From the NCBI GenBank assembly GCA_036398095.1, contig DASWHR010000016.1, positions 1-20,923 of the forward strand: a DNA stretch of 20,923 bases, given 5' to 3'. Source of the DNA: DASWHR01 sp036398095 (GTDB lineage: Bacteria > Actinomycetota > AC-67). Below, piece after piece: positions 14,511 through 20,923 of this stretch (positions are counted from its first letter, which is position 1; every line of letters begins with the position of its first letter). Made by a program: the position numbers and the translations under genes. A model generated the notes under the pieces. That model saw nothing but the letters and a program-made list of their open reading frames with translations. It did no database searches and was not told the origin of the DNA.

Positions 14511-15539
14511 ATGCGCGTCGCGATCGCATATAACGAGCCGACCGTGCCGCAGATGGAAGAGGCGCTTCGAGAATACGAGGCGAACATGGCGCTCTACGAC
14601 GCGGTCGAGTGTGTCGAGAGAGCATGCGAACAGAACGGCTGGAACGTCTCTCGTGCGATCGTCGGCTCCGATCCGGCTGCCCTGTCCGATGCGGCGTCGC
14701 GCGCCGACGTTGTCGTCAACTTCGTCGAAGCGATCCAGGACGATGCGCGTTTCGAATCGGCAGCGGCATGGCTCTTGGAGTGGATCGGGGTGCCCTTCAC
14801 GGGGTCCCCGGGTCTCGCTTTGTCTCTCGCTCTCGACAAGAGCATCGCCAAGGCCTGTCTTGCGACCGCGGGCGTGCGCGTCGCGGCCGGATGCGTCGTG
14901 GCGGGCGAAGGCGATCCGATTCCGCGGCTTCGATATCCGCTGATCGTCAAGCCGGTGCGCGAGGACGCGAGCATCGGGATCGAGTCCGGCAGCGTCGTCT
15001 ACGGCGAGCCTGCCGCTCGCGCGCAAGCCGCCCGCATCATCGAGCGTTTCCACCAGCCTGCGCTCATCGAGGAGTTCATCGAAGGTCGAGACGTCACCGC
15101 CGCTCTTCTCACGCGGGGCGCCTCCGGCGAACCCCCCGAGCTTCTGCCGATCTCGGAGTTCGACTACACGAACCTCCCTGCGGGGGAGCCGAGGATCCTT
15201 ACCTACGACGCCAAATGGGACGTCGCGTCGGCGGCATACATGGGCTCGCCTGCGGTCTATCCAGACGACCTGAAGACGGACACCGTCGCGCGGATCGGCT
15301 CGGTCGCCCGGGACGCGTGGGATGCCATCGGCCTTCGGGATTATGCGCGCGTAGATATGCGCGTGCCGCCGGACGGCCCCCCCGTGGTGATCGATGTGAA
15401 CCCGAACCCGGATCTTTCGACGACGGCCGGCTTCGCCGGGGCGGCGGCAAGAGTTGGGATCTCCTATGAGACGCTCATTCGCCGGATCGTGGAAGGAGCG
15501 CTTGCCCGTGGCCGCACGGCTCCGCGCGTTGGTCCCTGA
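14511..15539 (+). CDS. ATP-grasp ligase, D-alanine--D-alanine ligase-like (second of two)
   Basis: The 342-residue protein starts MRVAIAYNEP and has LDKSIAKACLATAGVRVAAG, Lys147 in PLIVKPVREDASIGIESGSVV, IEEFIEGRDVTAALL (186-200), Asp282 in ARVDMRV and the Mg ligands Asp295/Asn297 in VIDVNPNPDLSTTAGFAGAA. It is diverged from its upstream neighbour: the metal Glu is Asp, and the block after it is NPNPDLS instead of NPLPGMT, suggesting a different acceptor. The two could add two residues in succession or act as a heterodimer. Start 2 bases after the previous stop with GGGGGTG before it; its 3' end overlaps the acetyltransferase by 32 bases. Substrates unknown. Confidence 0.85.
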   Translation: MRVAIAYNEPTVPQMEEALREYEANMALYDAVECVERACEQNGWNVSRAIVGSDPAALSDAASRADVVVNFVEAIQDDARFESAAAWLLEWIGVPFTGSPGLALSLALDKSIAKACLATAGVRVAAGCVVAGEGDPIPRLRYPLIVKPVREDASIGIESGSVVYGEPAARAQAARIIERFHQPALIEEFIEGRDVTAALLTRGASGEPPELLPISEFDYTNLPAGEPRILTYDAKWDVASAAYMGSPAVYPDDLKTDTVARIGSVARDAWDAIGLRDYARVDMRVPPDGPPVVIDVNPNPDLSTTAGFAGAAARVGISYETLIRRIVEGALARGRTAPRVGP

Positions 15540-15981
15540 GCACCGAGAACCGCTCCGCGATCTGTTGCGCGCGATCGAGGAGTTCACTCGGGAAGAGACC
15601 GAGGTCGCACTCGAGCTGATCGACGACACGCTCGGTGGCGGCACGCACTATCGATTCGTCGTCGCGGAAGACAACGACGGCGTCGCGGGATACGTGTGCT
15701 ACGGACCGGCGCCGATGACCGACGGCGTGTGGGACCTGTACTGGATCGTTGTCGCCCCGCGACGGCGCCGGGCAGGTCTCGGATCGGCCCTGCTCGCCGC
15801 CGCCGAAACGGCGATCACATCTGAGCAAGGACGCATGATCCTCATCGAGACTGCCTCGCAGGTTGCGTACGAATCCACGCGACGGTTCTACCAGCGGGCA
15901 GGGTATGGGGAAGCGGCGCGCGTCGCCGACTACTATCGCATTGGCGACGACAAGGTCATCTACGGGAAACCCCTCGGGTAA
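15508..15981 (+). CDS. GNAT-family N-acetyltransferase
   Basis: A 157-residue acetyl-CoA-dependent acyltransferase. VVAPRRRRAGLGSALLAAAE (81-100) is motif A, where the RxxGxG-type loop holds the pyrophosphate of CoA; FTREETEVALELIDD, YVCYGPAPMTDGVWDLYWI and RRFYQRAGYGEAARVADYYRIGDDKVIY complete the fold. GTG 15508 is chosen because AAGGAG (15493-15498) precedes it by 9 bases, although this puts the start inside the previous gene; a tight operon is implied. I recall close relatives beside pairs of Ddl-like ATP-grasp genes in other phyla, but cannot check this here. The stop touches the stop of the convergent exporter gene without a gap. Confidence 0.88.
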   Translation: MAARLRALVPEHREPLRDLLRAIEEFTREETEVALELIDDTLGGGTHYRFVVAEDNDGVAGYVCYGPAPMTDGVWDLYWIVVAPRRRRAGLGSALLAAAETAITSEQGRMILIETASQVAYESTRRFYQRAGYGEAARVADYYRIGDDKVIYGKPLG

Positions 15982-18132
15982 CTATTGTGATCGGTCGCGC
16001 ACGGCGGCTTCGATGGCCGTCCGCAGCGCCTCATTGCGTCCGATCAGATCGAGGAACTGTTCGCGCCGCAGCGTCAACAGCATCGTCGGCACGAGCGCGC
16101 GAATCGTCGCGCCGCGCCGCGCATGGGTCACGAGCGCCACTTCGCCGAAATGATCGCCATCATCGAGCGTGTTGACTCGCCGGCGAATCCCATCAACCGT
16201 TCGCAGAACCTCGACCTTTCCGCGGGCGATCAGATAGAACGTATCCGCCGGATCTCCTTCGGCAAACACCTCGTTGCCGGTCTCGACCGACTGCGTGACG
16301 AGCATCTCCGACACGTCCGTGCGTGTCGCGGGGTCGAGGACGGCAAGCATCGGGATCTGTGCGAGCCGATCAGGCTCGACCCGCGCCGTCACTCCGTGGA
16401 TGTCCACGAGGATGCCTCCCTGTTTCTCCCAGAGGCGCCGGTAGAGACCCCGTCGCTCCAACAGTTCGATATGTGTCCCGTGCTCTTCGACGCGACCTTT
16501 CGCCATGACCACGATGAGATCGGCATGCGCCACGCTCGATAGCCGGTGAGTCGCCGATACGACGGTACGGTCCCGGCGCAGCCGGTCGATCGTGCGGTTC
16601 AACATCGATTCCGTGCGTGGATCGAGTGCCGATGTTGCTTCGTCGAGGATGAGCATGTCCGGCGACCTGATCATTGCCCGCGCGAGTGCGACACGCTGGC
16701 GCTCCCCACCCGACAGGCGGCCGCCGCCGGCGCCGACGGTCGTATCGAGGCCGTCCGGAAGCGAATCGACGAGCTCGGTCAGTTCGGCCATCCGCACGAC
16801 GTCGTCGATGTCGGCATCCGACGCGTCCTGCCGCCCCAGACGAATATTCTCGCCGATCGTGGTGTCGAACAAGACGTTGTCTTGAAACACGACTCCGATC
16901 CGGCTTCTCCACGAATGTTGCGTCAGCGTTCGGATGTCGCGACCGTCGGCCAGCACCGCGCCCGCGGCGGGATCATGGAACCGCAACAGCAGCCGGATGA
17001 GCGTACTTTTGCCCGACCCGCTCGGACCCACCACCCCGACGAACGCACCCCGCGCGATCGGCAGCGTGACGCCCGACAAAGCCGTGCGGCCGTCGGGGTA
17101 TCCGAAGGAGACGTCGCGAAAGTCGATCGCGCCGGGCGTTGCTTCAAGCGGCGCCGCGTCCGCGGCGTCGACGATCTCGGGCCGCTCCGCCAGGATCTGT
17201 TCGATGCGGCGGTAGCCGGCCGCCGCTCGAACGACCTCGGGGATCGCGTAGGTCATCGAATTCAACCACAGGCTCATGTTGATCAGGATCGCGTTGAACG
17301 ACGCCAGGGCTCCGATCGAGATCGAATCGCGAAGCGCGAGCCACGCGCCGATCCACAGCGCCGCCAAGTGAAACGCGAGCAATGCCAGGTTCGGCACGCG
17401 TTCCAGGAGCGCCGCGAGAAACCCGGAACGAATACCCATCGTGCGCAGCGTCGCCAGCCGCTTTCCGAAGGAGCGGATCATCAGTGCTTCCAGGCCGAAG
17501 GCTTTGACGACGGGCTGCGCGCCGGCGTTCTCGTGAACGGCGTCCGCGAGGCGTCCTTGTTCCTCGCGAAGCTCGAATCCCGCATCGGTGGCTCGCCGTC
17601 CGAGCAGACGCGGGGCCAGCGCCGCGAGCGGCAGTCCTGCAACCGCGATGAGCGCGAGCTGCCATTGGAGAAAGAAGAGCAGGGCGATGCTGATGGTCAG
17701 TCCGAGCGCGGAAAGGATCGCGACCGGCAGCGGTGTCCCGAGCGCGTTCTCGACGGCGCCCAGGTCGCCGCTGAATCTGGCGGTGATGTCGCCGCCCCCG
17801 ACGCGTTCGAAGAACGAGACCGGAAGCCGTTGAAGGTGCTCGAACAGATCCATGCGAAGGCCGTTGATGAGATCGTTCGAGATGCGCGCGGCGAGATAGT
17901 CGAGTGCGATGGACGCGAGCGAAAACACGATTCCCGAGCCCACGAGGATGCCCAGGATGAGCGCCAGCATCTCCCCGTCACGAGGCGTGATCGCATCGTC
18001 GATGAGGAATTTGAAGCTCAGAGGAAACGCCGAGTCGAACGCGATGTCGATGAGCAGGGCTCCCAGCATGAGGACGACGAGCATCCGTTGCGGGCGAAGC
18101 CGCCGCAGAAGAACTCTCAAGAAATGTGTCAT
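15982..18132 (-). CDS. ABC exporter (fused membrane and ATPase domains) with C-terminal cNMP-binding domain
   Basis: The 716-residue half-transporter has about six transmembrane segments in residues 15-300 (ABC type I exporter domain). The ATPase follows with Walker A GPSGSGKST (369-377), Q-loop Gln417 (VVFQDN), signature LSGGE (474-478), Walker B MLILDEA (Asp497, Glu498) and switch His529 (SATHRL). Residues about 590-716 are a Crp-like cyclic-nucleotide-binding beta-roll: VFAEGDPADTFYLIARGKVEVLR, then DGDHFGEVALVTHARRGATIRA, which keeps the FGE and Arg of the phosphate cassette, so nucleotide binding is possible. Such fusions are uncommon and suggest export gated by a second messenger. The ATG at 18132 has CGGAG upstream and follows the KamA-family gene by 25 bases, so both are one operon. 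Cargo unknown. Confidence 0.92.
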   Translation of the reverse strand: MTHFLRVLLRRLRPQRMLVVLMLGALLIDIAFDSAFPLSFKFLIDDAITPRDGEMLALILGILVGSGIVFSLASIALDYLAARISNDLINGLRMDLFEHLQRLPVSFFERVGGGDITARFSGDLGAVENALGTPLPVAILSALGLTISIALLFFLQWQLALIAVAGLPLAALAPRLLGRRATDAGFELREEQGRLADAVHENAGAQPVVKAFGLEALMIRSFGKRLATLRTMGIRSGFLAALLERVPNLALLAFHLAALWIGAWLALRDSISIGALASFNAILINMSLWLNSMTYAIPEVVRAAAGYRRIEQILAERPEIVDAADAAPLEATPGAIDFRDVSFGYPDGRTALSGVTLPIARGAFVGVVGPSGSGKSTLIRLLLRFHDPAAGAVLADGRDIRTLTQHSWRSRIGVVFQDNVLFDTTIGENIRLGRQDASDADIDDVVRMAELTELVDSLPDGLDTTVGAGGGRLSGGERQRVALARAMIRSPDMLILDEATSALDPRTESMLNRTIDRLRRDRTVVSATHRLSSVAHADLIVVMAKGRVEEHGTHIELLERRGLYRRLWEKQGGILVDIHGVTARVEPDRLAQIPMLAVLDPATRTDVSEMLVTQSVETGNEVFAEGDPADTFYLIARGKVEVLRTVDGIRRRVNTLDDGDHFGEVALVTHARRGATIRALVPTMLLTLRREQFLDLIGRNEALRTAIEAAVRDRSQ

Positions 18133-18157
18133 CGGCTCCGGGACCGGGGCACGCGTC

Positions 18158-19516
18158 TTATCGGGCCGACGACCACTGCTGGGCTTGTTCCAGCCACCAC
18201 TCCTGCCCCTCGGCCGGCAACGTGTCGATCGGATCGTAGTATGCGTACGAACGCTCGTCCGCGGACGGGTCGTCGCGCTCGATGGACGTCCGATACGGCT
18301 TGCTCCAGTAGCTGACGCCGCGCACCCGGTCGTAGCGGTCGGCTTGGTGGACCCACATCTTTCCGGCGAGCGGGACGTCACAGACCACGCGGGGCGTCGC
18401 GAATCCGGGAAGAAAGCCCATGATCTCATGCTGGAGTCGCTGCGCCTGCCACAGCGGCGTTCGCCAGTGTTCGGACGCCGGGATCATGTCGCACATATAG
18501 AAGTAGTAGGGCATGATCCGCGCGCGATCGAGCATCGTGAGACAGAGGTCGAGCAGGTCTTCGGCGGTGTCGTTGACGCCTCGCAGAAGCACACCCTGGT
18601 TTCGCACGTCGCGGAATCCGGCTTCGAAAAGGGACGCCGTTGCGCGCGCGACGAGCGGCGTGATCTGGCGTGCGTGGTTCGCGTGCGTGTGGACGGCGAT
18701 ATCGACGCCGGCCGATCGCGCCGCGCGACCCATTCGCTGAATCGCCGCGAAAACATCGGATTGCAGAAAATGCTGCGGCAATGCGACCAGCGACTTCGAT
18801 GCAAGGCGAATGTCGCGGATCGATGGGATGCCGAGCAGTTCGCCGACGAACCACTCCAGGCGTGCGATCGGCGCGTTGGCGATGTCACCACCAGAGACGA
18901 CGACGTCGCGGATCGAAGGGGTGCGTCGCAGATAGTCGAGGATGTCGGTGAGCCGGTCGCGAGGCCGTCCGGCCAGCTTCACCTTGGTGATCTGCGGTGT
19001 GCTGGGCCCGACCAGATCCATCCGAGTGCAGTGGCCGCAGTATTGCGGGCAGGTCGTGACGATCTCCACCAGAACCTTGTTCGGGTATCGGTGCGTCAGG
19101 CCGCGCACGGGCATCATGGCGGACTCGGCGAGGGGATCACGCGCCGCGAGCGGGTGAGTCGGCCAGTCGGCATGCCGGTCACGCGCGGCCGGCACTGTGT
19201 ACCGGCGCACTGGGTCTTCGACGAGCCCGTGTTCGTCCATTGTGTTCAGCATCTGCGGAGGGATCAGCAGCGACATCGTCGCGCGCTCGTGCTGGTCGCG
19301 CTGGATGTCGGCGGCAAGCCCATCGCTCAGGAATGGGCCGAACACCTTCTTGAGGGCAGCGACCGAGGCGGCCGAGTTGGCTCGTTGCCAGCGGGCGTCG
19401 TTCCACTCGGCGGGGGTGACGTCTTGGAATCCCGGCAGGCGGCGCCAATCGGGCTCGACGAACTCGCGTGCTCTGGGATGGAAGGATTGGTGCGATTCGC
19501 CGGCCGGTTGCTCCAA
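18158..19516 (-). CDS. KamA-family radical SAM/PLP aminomutase (lysine 2,3-aminomutase-like)
   Basis: The 452-residue protein has the radical SAM Cys triad Cys156, Cys160, Cys163 (TTCPQYCGHCTRMD), the SAM-binding GGD (209-211) and, as in lysine 2,3-aminomutase, the PLP lysine in DVPLAGKMWV (Lys386). The two aspartates that hold the lysine side-chain amine in the clostridial enzyme have counterparts: Asp343 in YYFYMCDMIPASEHWRTP and Asp380 in VVCDVP, though the Asp-to-Lys spacing is one residue shorter. The family moves an alpha-amino group to the beta carbon, giving a beta-amino acid. The substrate may be lysine or a similar amine, but this is inference. A TTG start at 19516 is preferred: GGGGGAT precedes it and it lies just downstream of a good promoter. 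Upstream frames look non-coding. Co-operonic with the ABC exporter. Confidence 0.85.
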   Translation of the reverse strand: MEQPAGESHQSFHPRAREFVEPDWRRLPGFQDVTPAEWNDARWQRANSAASVAALKKVFGPFLSDGLAADIQRDQHERATMSLLIPPQMLNTMDEHGLVEDPVRRYTVPAARDRHADWPTHPLAARDPLAESAMMPVRGLTHRYPNKVLVEIVTTCPQYCGHCTRMDLVGPSTPQITKVKLAGRPRDRLTDILDYLRRTPSIRDVVVSGGDIANAPIARLEWFVGELLGIPSIRDIRLASKSLVALPQHFLQSDVFAAIQRMGRAARSAGVDIAVHTHANHARQITPLVARATASLFEAGFRDVRNQGVLLRGVNDTAEDLLDLCLTMLDRARIMPYYFYMCDMIPASEHWRTPLWQAQRLQHEIMGFLPGFATPRVVCDVPLAGKMWVHQADRYDRVRGVSYWSKPYRTSIERDDPSADERSYAYYDPIDTLPAEGQEWWLEQAQQWSSAR

Positions 19517-19547
19517 TGTCCCATCCCCCGTGAGGCCTATTCCGGGT

Positions 19548-19577
19548 ACTGTACGGTCCGCCCAAACCGAATTGCAA
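19548..19577 (-). promoter_or_regulatory. Promoter of the aminomutase-exporter operon
   Basis: Minus strand TTGCAA (19577-19572), an 18-base spacer and TACAGT (19553-19548). Transcription would start near 19541, giving a leader of about 25 bases to the TTG at 19516. The region 19517-19652 is also the upstream region of the divergent Cys-rich gene. Confidence 0.6.
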
Positions 19578-19652
19578 GGGTTCGGGCACCGAGTGTGGCG
19601 TTCCTCACAGTGCCGGTGTAGCGGGCGCGACACAGCCGTCGTGGGAGAGGCG

Positions 19653-20312
19653 ATGAGCCTGCAGGACATCGTGGTCAACGGGATTCGCGTCGATCCCGTC
19701 CTGCTCGAGGTGCGTCACAATCGCCGATGCGCGCTCGGGGAATGCGAGGCGGATTGTTGCACGAGCGGGGTGTACGTCTTCACCCACGAAAAGGCCGACA
19801 TCCTCGCCCATCAAGAGTTGATCAAATCTCACCTGACCCCGGAGCGGCGCGATGCTGGTGCTTGGTTCGACGGCGTCGAAATCGTGGAAACCGACCACCC
19901 CGACGGCGGCACGGCGGAAGGCACCGGTGTCCTGCCGGATCCCACGCATCCAACCGGAGCCGCCTGCGTCTTCCTCCGGCCTGATCGCCGGTGCGCCCTT
20001 CAAGTCGCGAGCGTGGCCGCCGGCGAGCACGAATGGCGCTTCAAGCCCCTGTGGTGCGCGATGCATCCCCTTGTGTTCGATGAGGGTGTGCTCACCCTGG
20101 CCGAGGAAAGCGAAGTCTTTCGCCAAGGGGGCACGTGCAGTCGTCCGGATCCCGATTCGCGCAAGCCGCTGTATCGGGTCTACGAAGCGGAGGCCCGGCT
20201 CGTGCTCGGCGACGCAGGCTACGAGGAGCTGGACGCGCTCGCCACGCGCCTGCACGAGCGCCGCGGCCCCGCGGCCCCCCTGCCCGGTGGCCCGATCATT
20301 CCCCCAATATAG
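19653..20312 (+). CDS. DUF3109-like cysteine-cluster protein
   Basis: The 219-residue protein has eight Cys: Cys26, Cys31, Cys35, Cys36 (RRCALGECEADCCTSGVYV), Cys105, Cys114 (AACVFLRPDRRCALQ), Cys135 (PLWCAMHPL) and Cys162 (GGTCSRP). The arrangement, with the DCC-x-G start and the C-x8-C pair before a late Cys, matches DUF3109 and the related YkgJ-type clusters thought to bind zinc or an Fe-S centre. There is no signal peptide. The ATG has GGGAGAGG just before it. It diverges from the KamA-family gene across 136 bases, so shared control with that radical SAM operon is plausible. No biochemical function is established for the family as far as I know. Confidence 0.7.
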   Translation: MSLQDIVVNGIRVDPVLLEVRHNRRCALGECEADCCTSGVYVFTHEKADILAHQELIKSHLTPERRDAGAWFDGVEIVETDHPDGGTAEGTGVLPDPTHPTGAACVFLRPDRRCALQVASVAAGEHEWRFKPLWCAMHPLVFDEGVLTLAEESEVFRQGGTCSRPDPDSRKPLYRVYEAEARLVLGDAGYEELDALATRLHERRGPAAPLPGGPIIPPI

Positions 20313-20324
20313 GGTAGAGTACCC
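20312..20324. promoter_or_regulatory. Short inverted repeat GGGTA-GAG-TACCC before the cupredoxin-like gene
   Basis: Five-base arms at 20312-20316 and 20320-20324 begin at the stop codon of the DUF3109-like gene and enclose TAGAGT, a possible -10 hexamer. It may be an operator or chance; a 13-base palindrome is weak evidence. Confidence 0.3.
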
Positions 20325-20351
20325 GGCAAGTTTCTAGGGGGTTGAAGACGA

Positions 20352-20923
20352 ATGAAGCGACCCACACTTCGATTCGGAGCCGGCGTTCTTCTGTCGGCGA
20401 TGCTCGGCCTGCCGCTGCTCCTCGTGCCGCTGGAGGCGCAGGCTAAGACCACAACGATTCTCGTCCGGCAGGATGGATTCGAACCGAGCCAGATTGAGAT
20501 TCGGCCCGGCGACAAGCTGAACTGGTACAACGATGCACAGACGTTCCATTCCGTCGACGCTCAAGGCGACGCCCCCCAGCCGGAGCCTCAGCAGTTGAGT
20601 CCACAGCAGCAGACAAATGACGTGACGTTTAACACCATGAAGACGTACCAGTATCGTATGGATAACCAGTCCGTGTTCACCCTGAACGTGATTGTGACTG
20701 ATAACCCCTCATCGCCCTCGCCAACGCCCAGCGTGACCGGGACGATCACGATCACCACGTCTCCGTCACCGACGCCGACGAAGAAGAAGACCGCCACGCC
20801 GACGCCGTCGCGGACCACGGCTACGCCGACTCCGTCACCCTCCACGCCGACCCCGACGCCTTCGACGCCGACCCCGACGCCGAGCCCCAGCGAGCCGACC
20901 GAGTCGGCTTCGCCGATTCCGAC
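20352..20923 (+). CDS. Secreted cupredoxin-fold protein with Pro/Thr/Ser-rich linker (3' end outside window)
   Basis: From an ATG at 20352, with AGGGGGTT 9 bases upstream, 190 codons stay open to the window edge. Residues 1-31 are a signal peptide ending AQA. Residues 32-115 resemble a plastocyanin/cupredoxin domain: TTTILVRQDGFEPSQIEIRPGDKLNWYNDAQTFHSV, ending YQYRMDNQSVFTLNVIV. His66 sits where the first copper ligand normally is, but the Cys-His-Met ligand loop before the last strand is replaced by RMDNQSV, so type-1 copper binding looks lost. From about residue 118 the chain becomes TPTPSP-type low complexity, as in wall-spanning linkers, with one KKK patch; a wall or membrane anchor could follow beyond the window. 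Confidence 0.8.
   Translation, partial: MKRPTLRFGAGVLLSAMLGLPLLLVPLEAQAKTTTILVRQDGFEPSQIEIRPGDKLNWYNDAQTFHSVDAQGDAPQPEPQQLSPQQQTNDVTFNTMKTYQYRMDNQSVFTLNVIVTDNPSSPSPTPSVTGTITITTSPSPTPTKKKTATPTPSRTTATPTPSPSTPTPTPSTPTPTPSPSEPTESASPIP
20704..20923 (+). repeat. Low-complexity Pro/Thr/Ser codon repeats (CCGACGCC-type)
   Basis: Irregular repeats of ACGCCGACC/CCGTCACC-type codons encode the PTPTPS linker of the cupredoxin-fold protein and continue to the window end. The period is short and imprecise, consistent with coding low complexity rather than a mobile or CRISPR repeat. Confidence 0.75.

Noticed and set aside
15508..19516. Straight AblA/AblB system for N-epsilon-acetyl-beta-lysine (osmolyte)
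   Set aside because: The GNAT and the aminomutase are in opposite operons, the GNAT groups by context with two ATP-grasp ligases, and an osmolyte pathway would not need an exporter. Kept only as one possible reading.
20690..20923. Possible CRISPR or satellite repeat at the window end
   Set aside because: The repetition follows codon triplets for Pro, Thr and Ser inside an open frame and has no fixed period.

Overview
The window reads as chromosome of a high-GC, deep-branching Actinomycetota bacterium. The main reasons are a SepH-type septation protein (a family described from Actinobacteria), a PimB-like GT4 mannosyltransferase next to a FadD15-like acyl-CoA synthetase, a DEDDh-exonuclease/GIY-YIG fusion of the mycobacterial UvrC-like type, a LexA box of the actinobacterial pattern, and several -10 boxes so close to start codons that leaderless mRNAs are likely. 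No rRNA, tRNA, CRISPR array, transposase or integrase was seen, and no gene-free stretch exceeds about 170 bases.

Left part (1-6842). On the minus strand are the N-terminal fragment of a Crp-like cNMP-binding protein and a stand-alone Lrp/AsnC ligand-binding (RAM) domain. Divergent from them is a secreted penicillin/acylhomoserine-lactone acylase with a complete Ntn-hydrolase site, ended by a strong hairpin. Then come a VapBC-like toxin-antitoxin pair and the exonuclease/UvrC-like protein, both on minus. The exonuclease promoter carries a near-consensus SOS box. The divergent side carries a zinc-ribbon protein overlapping an AMACR-like CoA-transferase.

Middle (6843-13478). Two small CxxC proteins diverge from strong Shine-Dalgarno sites. 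sepH follows, with a Lys/Arg/Ala/Pro tail built on 36-bp repeats, then an M48 membrane protease, the PimB-like transferase (ATGA overlap with the protease) and the acyl-CoA synthetase. Between sepH and the protease lies a 740-bp segment of lower GC with one lipoprotein gene. A perfect 65-bp direct repeat made of the sepH 3' end plus the protease 5' end flanks it, so it looks like an insertion.

Right part (13489-20923). Two tandem D-Ala-D-Ala-ligase-like ATP-grasp enzymes and a GNAT acetyltransferase run on plus. They converge with no gap on a minus-strand operon of a KamA-family radical SAM/PLP aminomutase and an ABC exporter fused to a C-terminal cNMP-binding domain. A Cys-rich DUF3109-like protein diverges from the aminomutase. 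This set is the best candidate for an undescribed system: making, ligating or acetylating, and exporting a beta-amino-acid-containing small molecule. That role is inferred from gene content only. The window ends inside a secreted cupredoxin-fold protein that lacks the usual copper ligands and has a long Pro/Thr/Ser linker.
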